A DNA stretch of 37,897 nt from Promethearchaeota archaeon (GCA_016930515.1 JAFGGO010000166.1:1-37897), one strand, 5' to 3'; positions 7,637 through 17,096 are shown, numbered from the stretch's first letter. The notes: generated by a model not told the origin, from the sequence alone. Numbers and translations: made by a program.

Positions 7637-10222
7637 TTATTGTAATCCTAATTGCTGTTTTGCTTGATTTAAAACTTTAAGGGCCTCTTGGTATTGTGCC
7701 GGTCGTTCGCTTAACATGTCCCAGGATTCCAAGGCTTCTTCTAACGATTTAATACCTTTTTCGAAATCATTTATTCTAAAATAGGCCAATCCCGAATAAT
7801 ACATCGAAATTCCCGCTTGATTGTAATCCTTTCGACCTACGCTGGAAATATACGCATCTCCGTAAGCCTCGATAGCTTCAGAATAATCTTCGAGTTGAAA
7901 TAAAAATCCAGCGTAATTTATTTGAAAAGCATCTTTTAAGGCTAAAAGTTCGTATTTTTTTGCTGTTTCTATTGCGGTTTTGTATTTAATTTTTGCGCCA
8001 GCATGATCTCCCGATTGACCAAGAATGTTTGCGATGTTAAATTGATTTCTTAAAATATTATCAATGTTCTGAACTTTTTCGGATGTCTCGAGAGCCAACT
8101 CGTAGAATTTTTTAGCCTCCTCCAAGTTTCCAAGCCTGAAGTACACATTACCCATGTTACCTTGAGCTTCTGAAAGCGATTCCATCACCCTTAATCTTTT
8201 AAATATCGCTTCAGCGTCAGCATAATATGAAAGTGCTTCTTCGAGAATCCCCCGTTGTTCAAATATGATACCAATGTTTATTTTTATACCAGCAGATTTA
8301 GAATCAATACCGGCGCTTTCAGCAATTCTTACAGCATTTTCGTAGATTTTAAGAGCATCGTCTTCGTTTCCATTCATTTGATATGCTAATCCGAGGTTTT
8401 GCATAATGGCGAGCGTGAGGTCAATGTCGCCATGTTCTTCTATTTTAGAAAATATTTCTTCAAGAATGGGAATTGCTTCTGAGAAATTTCCCTTTTTAAT
8501 AAGAAAATCGGCTTTGATTTTTTTAATCCTGATTATTCGTAATTCGTCACCGACTAAATACGCTTTCTTTTCCGCTTCCGATAGCAATTCATTTGCTTTT
8601 CCTATTAAACCTTTATCGAAATATAATCGAGATAATTCCATGTAAACTTGAGAAAGATAATTAATAAATCCTAATCGCTCGAAAATCGCGATAGTATCGA
8701 TAAAAGCTCGTTCGGCAAGGTTATTTTCGCCAAGAGCATTAAGTGCCAGAGCTGCGTTAAATGTTCCCTGGGCTTTATAGAATTCCAAACCGTTTTTTTC
8801 GGAAACTTCTTCTATTTCTTTAGCTAAATTAAGCGAAGCTTGATATTGGTCTGTTTGTCTATAAAGATTGCTGAGATTTTGGAGAGCACTTAAATAATCT
8901 TCGGTATCTCCCCTTGTTTCGGAGTAATTCATATATTCACTGAAATCGTTTTCCGCTTCTTCAAAATTTCCTAAATGCAAGTTTGCGTCACCCCGCCCTT
9001 GCGAAGCCACGTGATAAGCTTCAAGTTCTCCAATTTCTCGAAAGATCTTACACGCCATATCGTAATATTCTTTAGCGCTTTTGATATTCCCCTTGTTTCG
9101 TTCTGCACTGCCTAATTGTTCGTATAATAATGCCTTACCAAAAGTAGTCAATTGCTCTTCTTCGGTTTTATCAAGGAATTCCTCGAGTAATAATTTGGTA
9201 ACATCGTAAAATCCTGCGTGGATCCCTATATCGGTAAGTACAATAGCACTTTCACCAAATCCTACATTTGAAGCCCATAATTGAACTTTCTGCTTTAGGG
9301 TAATTTCGTTTTTTGATTTAATTTCTCTGACCATATCGTCTGAGAATTTTAGTCTATCTGGGGGGAGAATTGATGGAGGCAAAATCTCACTTAAATTATC
9401 AAACCAGTCAGGTAGTAACCCATACTCAATAAATCCACGATTGGGTCCATATAAACTCGCTAAATCCTTAACCACTTGCAAAGTATTTGTCCCCTTATAT
9501 TGAAGCCACATTATTCCAGGAGCGTCGTTCATTCTTTGTCGCAGACCAAGATAATTTGGCTCCGCTTCCAAATCGGCTCCAGAATACCCAAGAAAAACCA
9601 TGAAAGTGGAGGTGCCAATTGCATTTAAAGCGTCAGTTATAATGGGGTTTAACCCCTTTTTTCTTTGCGCTAATGTATCAATACATGTGTCAGGTCTCGT
9701 TGAAGTTCCGTGAAGCTTTAAAAGCAGGCAAGGAGATTCGGGATTTGAGATAAATTCGACAATATTACCAATAGAAATATAATCTTCGGGATCCAATAAA
9801 ACCATCAATGGTGTAGCAAGTTTTTCAAAAGCCTTTTCAACTAAGGTATCGAAATTTGTAGTAATGATGACCTTAAGTAAATTAACCTTGGCTAATGTTG
9901 CAAGCCATAGGTGAGATTCGTTGGGCTGTTCGCTTTCTAACACCCTCAAGACCTCAAAATACGATTTTCCAATTCTATTGGTAACAATTTCTGAAACGAA
10001 CTCCGGGGGAAGTTGTCCGTCAGATTCTCTTTTTTTAATCAAATCAACGAGCTCCTTTACTTTAGGTATCGTCTCAAAAGTTTCATTGGCAAGAGAATCG
10101 AGAATTGCGTGATTAATCTGCCACCAACTTGGCAGGCAGGCAGGAGGGCCCATAGAAATCCCTGCTCCAAGAAAAAAGCATAATTTACCCTGTTTAAGAT
10201 AATCTCTTATAATTTTATCCAT
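7637..10222 (-). CDS. SIR2-TPR protein, candidate NADase sensor/defence protein
   Basis: The N-terminal ~280 residues are a SIR2-like Rossmann domain: GAGIS at 19-23, TTNFD at 121-125, KLHGT at 169-173 with His171 as the likely catalytic base, and FLGYSGADLE at 210-219. From about 340 to the end it is a solenoid of roughly a dozen tetratricopeptide repeats (for example AYQMNGNEDDALKIYENA and YFRLGNLEEAKKFYELA). No nucleotide-binding STAND module is visible between the two. In bacteria, SIR2 domains joined to sensors act as NAD-depleting effectors in anti-phage systems (Thoeris, DSR, SIR2-HerA, SIR2-APAZ). A similar role is inferred, with the TPR part as sensor or partner-binding arm. ATG start; TATA-like TTTATAGATATA lies about 25-35 bases upstream. 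Confidence 0.85.
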   Translation of the reverse strand: MDKIIRDYLKQGKLCFFLGAGISMGPPACLPSWWQINHAILDSLANETFETIPKVKELVDLIKKRESDGQLPPEFVSEIVTNRIGKSYFEVLRVLESEQPNESHLWLATLAKVNLLKVIITTNFDTLVEKAFEKLATPLMVLLDPEDYISIGNIVEFISNPESPCLLLKLHGTSTRPDTCIDTLAQRKKGLNPIITDALNAIGTSTFMVFLGYSGADLEAEPNYLGLRQRMNDAPGIMWLQYKGTNTLQVVKDLASLYGPNRGFIEYGLLPDWFDNLSEILPPSILPPDRLKFSDDMVREIKSKNEITLKQKVQLWASNVGFGESAIVLTDIGIHAGFYDVTKLLLEEFLDKTEEEQLTTFGKALLYEQLGSAERNKGNIKSAKEYYDMACKIFREIGELEAYHVASQGRGDANLHLGNFEEAENDFSEYMNYSETRGDTEDYLSALQNLSNLYRQTDQYQASLNLAKEIEEVSEKNGLEFYKAQGTFNAALALNALGENNLAERAFIDTIAIFERLGFINYLSQVYMELSRLYFDKGLIGKANELLSEAEKKAYLVGDELRIIRIKKIKADFLIKKGNFSEAIPILEEIFSKIEEHGDIDLTLAIMQNLGLAYQMNGNEDDALKIYENAVRIAESAGIDSKSAGIKINIGIIFEQRGILEEALSYYADAEAIFKRLRVMESLSEAQGNMGNVYFRLGNLEEAKKFYELALETSEKVQNIDNILRNQFNIANILGQSGDHAGAKIKYKTAIETAKKYELLALKDAFQINYAGFLFQLEDYSEAIEAYGDAYISSVGRKDYNQAGISMYYSGLAYFRINDFEKGIKSLEEALESWDMLSERPAQYQEALKVLNQAKQQLGLQ

Positions 10223-10348
10223 GATTGATTCAAGTTAATGGATTGGTATATCTATAAAATCTGGATTTGAATAAAAAACTTAGGAAAGTCTTTTAAATCT
10301 TCAAATAATTTCGACAGGGGTTAATAAAATGAAACACATAAAAAGCAA

Positions 10349-10368
10349 AAAGGATTAATTAATCCTTT
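10349..10368. repeat. 20-bp perfect palindrome upstream of the SIR2-TPR gene
   Basis: AAAGGATTAATTAATCCTTT reads the same on both strands. It lies about 130 bases upstream of the SIR2-TPR start and 175 bases downstream of the previous gene on the same strand. It could be an operator or a terminator hairpin for the upstream gene. The surrounding 10223-10541 shows no credible coding frame. Confidence 0.5.
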
Positions 10369-10541
10369 CAATATGAGATTTTCTCTTTTTTTAAAATATT
10401 AATTTCCGTATTTTTTGGATTTTTAACCAATAAATAAGCACCCTGAATTAGATAAATAGCTTAATTTAGAACTTTAAGCATGATATTGCTAATATTCTGA
10501 TTTCATCAATTGAAAGGAGAATTTTGAATATTTATTAAGAT

Positions 10542-10877
10542 TCATAAATCCTTGATTTCATTTCCGCATCCTGGACAGTATTTTGCAGTATTTGTTAATC
10601 TTTCCCCACATAATGCGCAAAAATTATTGGATGGTTTTGATTCCGATTGAATTAGCACTGCTTGTTGCATGATTGGCTTTAATTCTTCCCGTGGTGGTTT
10701 GAGGAACTTTCCTCTATGACAAAACGGACACAAATCAGGTTCTTTTACTGCGTACCAAATTAAATAGATTATCCATCCTATTCCCGTAAAGAGGAGCAGC
10801 ACGAATATACAACCGTTAAAATCACGCTCAGGTTCAACATTCCGTTGACAGTTATCACAATATTTAATAATCTTCAT
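10542..10877 (-). CDS. Small zinc-ribbon membrane protein, LITAF-like arrangement
   Basis: This protein of 111 residues has CDNC at 7-10, one hydrophobic segment (about 22-43) and CPFC at 50-53. One zinc knuckle is thus split by a membrane-inserting helix, as in eukaryotic LITAF domains. A second, ordinary zinc ribbon is at the C-terminus (CALCGERL...CPGCGNEI). It probably sits on the cytosolic face of the membrane. The resemblance to LITAF is by layout only. ATG start, no clear ribosome site. It precedes the SIR2-TPR gene on the same strand but 319 bases away, so co-transcription is uncertain. Confidence 0.7.
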   Translation of the reverse strand: MKIIKYCDNCQRNVEPERDFNGCIFVLLLFTGIGWIIYLIWYAVKEPDLCPFCHRGKFLKPPREELKPIMQQAVLIQSESKPSNNFCALCGERLTNTAKYCPGCGNEIKDL

Positions 10878-11313
10878 TTTTTATTTGGTTAAATAAAATT
10901 ATGATTTTCATATTTTAATTCCTAACCAAATCATAATTATTTAAATATATAAATTTAATATAATTCTGACATTTTTCGTTTAGAGCAAATTTAAACTTGA
11001 GAAGGTTAAGAAAGTAGAAAGTAAAAAGATATTCACGTCACCCGACGAAATATGAAGGAGGAAGGAGAAATTAAACTTTTTCAAGTTTAATAGAGGGCGA
11101 AATCCAATTTTTATGCCGAGTGAAGTTGAGTATCTCCTTATTTGATCATAGTATTATTTTTTTTAATATAAATCCAATCGATTTATTCTTATTTCGTTCT
11201 TACCTCAACAACAAACTATAAAAAATTTTATTATTATATTTGTTCCTCTCGAAATTATATTCTTATTTCTTTTCGTGATAAATTTTAAAACCTCTTTTTT
11301 CATTATATACATT
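10878..11313. other. Intergenic region with a short hairpin
   Basis: No credible gene was found in this 436-base stretch. At 11071-11090 TTAAACTT-TTTC-AAGTTTAA forms an 8-bp hairpin with a 4-base loop just after a purine-rich run (GAAGGAGGAAGGAGAAA), which might be part of a small transcript. The end holds the promoter of the SDR gene, with a TATA-like AAATTTTAAAA near 11280-11290. Confidence 0.3.
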
Positions 11314-12192
11314 ATGTTGTTAAAGGGTAAAAACGTGGTAATTACTGGCTCTGGACGGGGAATTGGTAGGGCAGTTGCAATAGCTTGCGCAAGAGAAGGA
11401 GCTAATGTGGGATTAATGTCTCGAACAATAGAAGAATTAAATACTTTACGAGATAAAATCAAAAACGACTATCCTGATGTGAAAGTGGTAATAGCCGTTG
11501 CGGATGTTACGAAAATCGATGATCAAACTAAAGCTTTCACACAATATTCAGAAGAATTGGGAAAATTAAACGGCGTGATCGCTAACGCTGGATGGTCCCG
11601 CATGGGAGATTCTCACGAGTTTGATTCCGACAAATTTGCAGCAATCATCAATATCAATATATTAGGCGTTTTTAACACATTTAAAGCCGCATATCCTTAT
11701 TTAAACACGGCCAATAAGAACAACAAGGCGCGATTCATTACAACCGGGAGCGCCATATATCCGAACATCATGGTAAAGTTTGCTGCATACGCAGCTTCGA
11801 AGTTTGGCGTAGTCGGTTTGCAAAAAGAATTGGCAATAGAATACAAGGGAAAAAACATTTCATTTAACATGGTCTTGCCCACGATGGTGGATACTCGATT
11901 GTTGCGAGGAAGTAAAGCAGGAGATGGAAACAAACCCCCGGGCGTCATGAGTCCTAACGAATTAGACGATTATTACACCTTTTTACTCTCGGAACAAGCA
12001 AATTTGATTAATAACCAACTTATTCAAACTTTCGACGCACAAGAAGCAATTAAATTCCTGCAAAAATCTTCAATTGACAAAACGAGCGATTGGGATTCTA
12101 TTGCCTCATTCTTGCAAGAAAAATCACCAAAGAGCTTTGAAAAAGTTAAAGGGTATGGGGCACTATTAAAGTTCTTATATTCCAGGAGTTAA
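11314..12192 (+). CDS. Short-chain dehydrogenase/reductase (SDR)
   Basis: This is a classical SDR of 292 residues: nucleotide-binding TGSGRGIG near the N-terminus, IANAG, a serine in TTGSAIYP and the YAASK catalytic motif. It would reduce a carbonyl or oxidise an alcohol with NAD(P)H; the substrate cannot be told. The frame extends upstream with hydrophobic residues, but the SDR fold starts at MLLKGKNVVITG. The ATG at 11314 also lies about 25 bases after a TATA-like element, which suggests a leaderless mRNA. The C-terminal ~60 residues go beyond the core fold. Confidence 0.87.
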   Translation: MLLKGKNVVITGSGRGIGRAVAIACAREGANVGLMSRTIEELNTLRDKIKNDYPDVKVVIAVADVTKIDDQTKAFTQYSEELGKLNGVIANAGWSRMGDSHEFDSDKFAAIININILGVFNTFKAAYPYLNTANKNNKARFITTGSAIYPNIMVKFAAYAASKFGVVGLQKELAIEYKGKNISFNMVLPTMVDTRLLRGSKAGDGNKPPGVMSPNELDDYYTFLLSEQANLINNQLIQTFDAQEAIKFLQKSSIDKTSDWDSIASFLQEKSPKSFEKVKGYGALLKFLYSRS

Positions 12193-12217
12193 TGATAAGG
12201 ATCATTATTTCTATTAA

Positions 12218-12436
12218 TTAATATATTACAATCAATTACAAGCCCATCTCGAATCCATTAATCGGCTTTAATCGTTAAAAGCACTATATATTCGTAAAAA
12301 TCAATTACAAGCCCTCCCGAAGTCAATTTTCGCGCCTTCAGCACTTAAAGCCTTAATTAAAGACAAGATCGTGAGGATCGAAGAGGTGCAACTGCCCCGA
12401 TTGAGAAAAAGGGGCGTTCAAATTACAAGAGAGTAG
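12218..12436 (+). pseudogene. Remnant of an LRR protein, C-terminal end
   Basis: In one frame the sequence reads YYNQLQAHLESINRL, a TAA at 12269-12271, then SLKALYIRKNQLQALPKSI, and ends near PRLRKRGVQITRE and TAG. The 15-base coding unit for NQLQA occurs at 12230 and 12299, 69 bases or 23 codons apart, which is the LRR period. The RLRKRGVQI ending resembles the close of other LRR proteins of this kind. There is no start codon and one internal stop, so it is a relic. It converges on an EamA transporter gene 36 bases away. Confidence 0.65.
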
Positions 12437-12472
12437 ATTTAGAATTAAATTGATTGAATTCAAAAAGTTCTT

Positions 12473-13414
12473 TCAATTTATGTTGTTTTGCTTATTATTT
12501 TTATTAATCAACAAGATCGATATGACGACCATACATACGGAAATTAATAGAACAATCGTTGGAGTTTCGTTCAATAAGAAAAAAGCAAGAACCGTGGCAA
12601 AGATCGGTTTTAAAAACGCCAAAGACATGCCTCTGGATACTTCCAAGCGTTTCAAACCAATAAATAACAAGAACAACCCTAAACCCGTAGAAATCACGCC
12701 TAAAAACAAAACTAAAGACCATTCTCGAGCATCGTGAGCAAAAAGCCTTCCTAATTCTGGTGTAAAGATTAAAATCACAAATACGGGTACCATTGCAAAA
12801 AAGCTAGAAATCATCGTAAATTTTAGGGCTATATTAGTAGTCTTGGACTCCTTTAATTGTACTTTTTTACCCAAAACTGAATAAAATCCCCATGTAATTG
12901 AACCTATCAGCACCAAAAGATTTCCTAACAAGTTCTCAATTTTTATAAGCTCAGAAAAGTTAAAATTTGTTAATAATATCGTAACTCCCAATAAACCAAC
13001 GATTATACCCGCAATTTTAAACTTCATGTTAATCTTTTCATTGAGAAAGAAAAAAGAATAGATCGTTATCCATATAGGATAAGTGGTATAGATAGTCGCT
13101 CCAATATTGGCTTGAGTATTTTGAATCCCAATAAAGTATATTATATTAGAAATCCCCCAAGCCAGAGAGCTTCCTAATATTAATAACAACCAATTTTTTT
13201 TTATAATCGACCAAATACCTCTTAGGTCTTTCATTATTGTTAAAAGTAAAAGTAAAAAAAATCCGCTAAATAAAAATCTATAAAATGATAGCGAAAGCGC
13301 TCCAATGGAATCTTGGAGGAGTTTGATAATAATTTCGCTGCAGGAAAAGGTGAATACTGCAATAATTATAGTGAGATATCCCGTAATATCCTCTTTTCGA
13401 ACCTGGAGCTTCAT
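12473..13414 (-). CDS. DMT-superfamily transporter (EamA type)
   Basis: This is a full-length EamA transporter of 313 residues with about ten membrane helices in two repeated EamA halves. FGIQNTQANIGATIYTTYP-like residues close the first half and SRGMSLAFLKPIFATVLAFF the second. These proteins move small metabolites such as amino acids or drugs; the substrate is unknown. A TTTATATAA box lies about 25 bases before the ATG, so the transcript is probably leaderless. A broken paralogue, cut in two, occurs at 27722-30050 next to LRR fragments, as this one is. Confidence 0.88.
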   Translation of the reverse strand: MKLQVRKEDITGYLTIIIAVFTFSCSEIIIKLLQDSIGALSLSFYRFLFSGFFLLLLLTIMKDLRGIWSIIKKNWLLLILGSSLAWGISNIIYFIGIQNTQANIGATIYTTYPIWITIYSFFFLNEKINMKFKIAGIIVGLLGVTILLTNFNFSELIKIENLLGNLLVLIGSITWGFYSVLGKKVQLKESKTTNIALKFTMISSFFAMVPVFVILIFTPELGRLFAHDAREWSLVLFLGVISTGLGLFLLFIGLKRLEVSRGMSLAFLKPIFATVLAFFLLNETPTIVLLISVCMVVISILLINKNNKQNNIN

Positions 13415-13576
13415 TTTAAGAAATACTTTTTTTATATAAAATGTTCTTTAATATTGTTTAAAGAGAGAGATGTAATTATCTTTAGGTCATTATAAATTAT
13501 TGAAATTTATTGTTCGTTCGTTTTTAATTGAGGCATGAAAATAAATAGATAGAATTAATTAAATGCTTAAAATTAG

Positions 13577-14677
13577 TTATATAATTTGGTAGCTAGTTGA
13601 TAAATTTATTTTTTCCGAAGTTCCTAATATGAGTTTTAAGTGAGTAATAAATTCGTTTAAAGAAATTTCATTCTTCTTGTATTTCGTTGATAAATTTTTG
13701 ATTATATAAAAGGGTTTGAATTTAACGAATCTAAAATCCAATATAAGGGCCACATAGCCCTTATTTTCGTAAATAAACCCCGTATCTAAAATATCGTAAA
13801 AAAGGTCTTCATTATTATTTAATATAACCAAACAATCGTGAACGGACAATGTCTTTTTCCGTAGTGATTTGAATAAAAAATATACTTCACTGTTTGAAAC
13901 CAGTAAATTTATCATGATCTTGTTTTCAATGTTAGGCACGATTGTCATGTTATTATAATAAGACTTGATCTTATCTTTATAAGCCTTGATGTTTTCTGAT
14001 TTGTAATCGTCCTCAGGAAATTGGGGTAACCTTTTTGGAGGTAATTGTATGATCGATATATCCTTTATCAAGAAATAGCATTCTTTGCTTCCTGGCATCG
14101 CTTTTCTAATAATGAGATCATCTCTTATAAAGGAGGTAAGCAATAAGTCAATGTTCAATGTAGAAAAACCATAATTATCTTTTAAAATTCTTACTAGCTC
14201 TGTTTTTGAAATCACTCCGTTTCTTAATATTTGAAGAATCGTGATCTTTATCTTGTCTTGAAAATAAATGATGAAATTCTTCTCACTTATGATTTTAGAA
14301 TAATCCTTAATGGTGTTAAAGGTCTCTGAAATTGCTCGCGTGATCCTATTAGTGTTTATGGATTCAATGAGATCTCCAGCGATGTTCGATAAAATGTCAA
14401 AATCGATGATGTTTTCTAAATCTGCGTTTTGGCTATATGCAAGAACTAATAAGTATAATTCGCCACTGTATTGTTGAGTTACCGAGATATACCAATGATC
14501 CCCTTCGGGTACGAATTCTAACATCGAGCGTTCTTTGTTTAACTCGTGAATAGTCCATAATTTTACAAACAAGTCGTTTGGAGGAAATTTTTCCGCGGGA
14601 GGATATTGTATGATGGGTTCCGGACCGGTATTGACACTCCAACGAACGACGATAACTCTCTCCACGATAAATCTCAC
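13577..14677 (-). CDS. Longin-like / winged-helix protein
   Basis: Residues ~8-120 look like a longin/roadblock-type module: VVRWSVNTGPEPIIQYPP, KLWTIHELN and a beta-rich stretch through YSGELYLLVLAYSQNADLE, then a helix. The rest (~150-366) seems to hold two or three winged-helix units, including ILQILRNGVISKTELVRILK. Similar longin-plus-helix layouts are frequent in Asgard archaea, where they may work with small GTPases; this is recalled family knowledge plus inference. The GTG start is twelve bases after the stop of the MFS-longin gene, so both are one operon. No ribosome site was found; a GTG four codons on is possible. Confidence 0.6.
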   Translation of the reverse strand: MRFIVERVIVVRWSVNTGPEPIIQYPPAEKFPPNDLFVKLWTIHELNKERSMLEFVPEGDHWYISVTQQYSGELYLLVLAYSQNADLENIIDFDILSNIAGDLIESINTNRITRAISETFNTIKDYSKIISEKNFIIYFQDKIKITILQILRNGVISKTELVRILKDNYGFSTLNIDLLLTSFIRDDLIIRKAMPGSKECYFLIKDISIIQLPPKRLPQFPEDDYKSENIKAYKDKIKSYYNNMTIVPNIENKIMINLLVSNSEVYFLFKSLRKKTLSVHDCLVILNNNEDLFYDILDTGFIYENKGYVALILDFRFVKFKPFYIIKNLSTKYKKNEISLNEFITHLKLILGTSEKINLSTSYQII

Positions 14678-14689
14678 TAAAGCGTTGTA

Positions 14690-16396
14690 TTATTTAAGTT
14701 TAATGGAAAAGTATTCTGGGATGAGGTCTAAATATTTACGCTTGAAATGCCTGTCGAGGATTGGATCAATTCGGTTCCTCCATTTTAACACATCCACGCC
14801 CCCTAATTCTTTTCCAATCTGATAAGTAGTCTCAATGTCTTGAATAAAATAATCCAATTTATGTCTTACAACTCTTAAATCTTCCAACAAAACGAGAGCA
14901 CATATGAAAGACTTGTTAGAACTATAACCAAAGAGAATTTTTTTACCACCGTGATCGATTATCTTGAGCCGTTGCTGTTCCTTTGTAATTTCCTCTAACA
15001 TTGATATCAACCCGATGAAACCACCACTTACTAAATCAGAATCTACGAGTTCTTTTTCAACCTCATTGAAAACATATTCGTACAATAACATGCCAGATTC
15101 GTGTATCACATACAAGCGGAGCAATTTATCTGGCCAATTTTGTTCTCTTATACTGATGATCTCCTTTGTGTTTGACAAAAAAAACATCGATATCACCAAA
15201 AAGAAGAAAGCTAGCCCTACAAGAAATAAACCCGCGGAAATCTCGTCTGGAAAGAGGGTTCCCACGGAATTTCTCAAGATTAACCAATGAAGACTATACC
15301 CTCCAAAAAAGCACCCTATGCAAGCACAGAAACAACAACCAATTACACGCCCAAGATGTTGCTTTAAAGCTACCTCGTTCATCACTAAAGGAATGGCCAT
15401 GATGATTGCTAAAAGTGCTATAAGGGTTACTACAATATTAAAATATTTAAGAGTGATATTAAACAAACTTATAAAATTAGCAATCGAAATAATTAAAATT
15501 ACATAAGATAGGGAAGATTTCCTACCGAGGAAATCGAATATAGCACCGACGGCTATTGTTGTTACGACACTTAAACCTATAACAAGAATTAAAGCGCCTA
15601 TCAATTCTAATGTCGAAAAATCAGCGATGCTCAAGTTAGAGATTTCCTCGTAAGGAAAAATTAACCCAGCTGTAAAGAATAAAAACGAAATTAAAACTAT
15701 ATAAGTAATAATATCTTTTATAAGCTTTCCCTTATTCACTTTTTCTTCTATAAATTTATATGGTTCCTCTTTTTCTCGAAATTTATATAAATAAATAAAA
15801 AACACAGAAATAGCAAGGGAGGGAAATACTAATAACGCATCGCTAAGAGCCAGAAAAAAGCAGAATACGCCAATACCAACACTTGAATAAATGAGTAAAA
15901 ATGCGATCGTCCTCCCACGCTCTAAAATCGTAGTAAAATCCAAGAAAAACATTACGAAGATAATGAACATGATCCCTCCTATAAATGAACTTAAAAAGAT
16001 TAATATCTCTATAATTATTGGGATCTTCCTGAATAAAAGCATCTGAAGTAGGTTTATAACGATAGATAAAATCAGGGTCAAAAATATCGCATTGTACTTC
16101 TTTCCTCTTAACTTATCGATAAGAACACCTCCCCCTATTAATCCTAACATAAATCCACCCCCAAAAGAAAATAGAACGAGTAAGTTTGTCCATTTTATAC
16201 CCGTCGTATCAATTACTATCAAGAAAATATTGCTTCCGATCAATAATTCGCAACATAAAAACAACAAGAGTAGAATATAAAATTGACGCTTTGAAATTTC
16301 TATGTCTTTACTTATTTCTTTATAAGCTTTTTTTAGGATTTCGATTAAAAAGTTTAATTTCTTCCTTTCCTCTTGTAATTTTTCCTTCTGGGACAT
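14690..16396 (-). CDS. MFS transporter fused to a cytosolic longin/roadblock-like domain
   Basis: After a charged 40-residue N-terminus there are about twelve membrane helices with MFS features (GGGFMLGLIGGGVLIDKLRG; GAIFDFLGRKSS). From about 415 a soluble domain of ~150 residues follows: LYVIHESGMLLYEYVF, GGFIGLISMLEEI, KKILFGYSSNKSFICALVL and a long helix through YFIQDIETTYQIGKEL. That order of strands, helix, strands, helix matches longin/roadblock-type modules. MFS proteins normally end after helix 12. The fusion could let a GTPase or other partner sense or control the transporter, which is inference. ATG start. The downstream gene also begins with a longin-like module. Confidence 0.75.
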   Translation of the reverse strand: MSQKEKLQEERKKLNFLIEILKKAYKEISKDIEISKRQFYILLLLFLCCELLIGSNIFLIVIDTTGIKWTNLLVLFSFGGGFMLGLIGGGVLIDKLRGKKYNAIFLTLILSIVINLLQMLLFRKIPIIIEILIFLSSFIGGIMFIIFVMFFLDFTTILERGRTIAFLLIYSSVGIGVFCFFLALSDALLVFPSLAISVFFIYLYKFREKEEPYKFIEEKVNKGKLIKDIITYIVLISFLFFTAGLIFPYEEISNLSIADFSTLELIGALILVIGLSVVTTIAVGAIFDFLGRKSSLSYVILIISIANFISLFNITLKYFNIVVTLIALLAIIMAIPLVMNEVALKQHLGRVIGCCFCACIGCFFGGYSLHWLILRNSVGTLFPDEISAGLFLVGLAFFFLVISMFFLSNTKEIISIREQNWPDKLLRLYVIHESGMLLYEYVFNEVEKELVDSDLVSGGFIGLISMLEEITKEQQRLKIIDHGGKKILFGYSSNKSFICALVLLEDLRVVRHKLDYFIQDIETTYQIGKELGGVDVLKWRNRIDPILDRHFKRKYLDLIPEYFSIKLK

Positions 16397-16579
16397 ATTT
16401 TATCTCATACCTATCTTCATTAAATTAGTTTGATAAGAAGATGTAGGAAATTAACTAATTTATATGATAGTTTTTTTAAAGCGTTTTAATTAGGGCCGAT
16501 TTGTTTTAAAAAGGAGAATTTTACTTCACTGTTCAAATGAAACCATAGTAATTCAACCACGAAAAGAGGAAAATTAATT

Positions 16580-16831
16580 TTAGAAAAAACGAGGATATTT
16601 TGTTCTTATGTCTTCAATTGTTTTTAATAATACCGGCACGACATTCTCATTATGGTCGTAATCAAAGGATTGGGTCATCGTGGATATTATTTGGCTTGCG
16701 CTAATAATGTCTTCCTTAGATAGTTTATCCCTTTTTTGACCATACAATTCGTCTAACTCGTCAACATGCCATTTTAACTCGTTTTTCAAGGATTCTTCCA
16801 AGATTTTATCATAATCTGCGCTTAAGTTCAT
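16580..16831 (-). CDS. Small hypothetical acidic protein
   Basis: An 83-residue soluble, highly charged protein, mostly helical by composition (begins MNLSADYDKILEESLKNELK). GGTG lies eight bases before the ATG. No known motif. It stands alone between the MFS-longin gene and the receiver gene. Confidence 0.6.
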   Translation of the reverse strand: MNLSADYDKILEESLKNELKWHVDELDELYGQKRDKLSKEDIISASQIISTMTQSFDYDHNENVVPVLLKTIEDIRTKYPRFF

Positions 16832-17096
16832 TCTTACACCTAAATAATGTATATATTCTTGAGTAACTTAAATTACAAATTGTTTAAAAATAAGAAGGGA
16901 TTTTTAGTTTTTTCATATTGGTGAAACGAACTAAAATCCATTCGAAATTTTTAAAAGATAAAATCATAAATCTCTCATGTTTCACCTGTAATAATAAAGA
17001 ATCCATTTGAAGATACTTAAACTTATATATATGATTTTGTTTGAATATAGTTGGAGCGTTCAGATTTTATAATCCATTTATGAGAGTTATTCTTTC

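Noticed and set aside
16920..16986. 8-bp inverted repeat GGTGAAAC / GTTTCACC with a ~51-base gap as a small RNA
   Set aside because: The arms are short and far apart in AT-rich DNA, with no other sign of a structured RNA.
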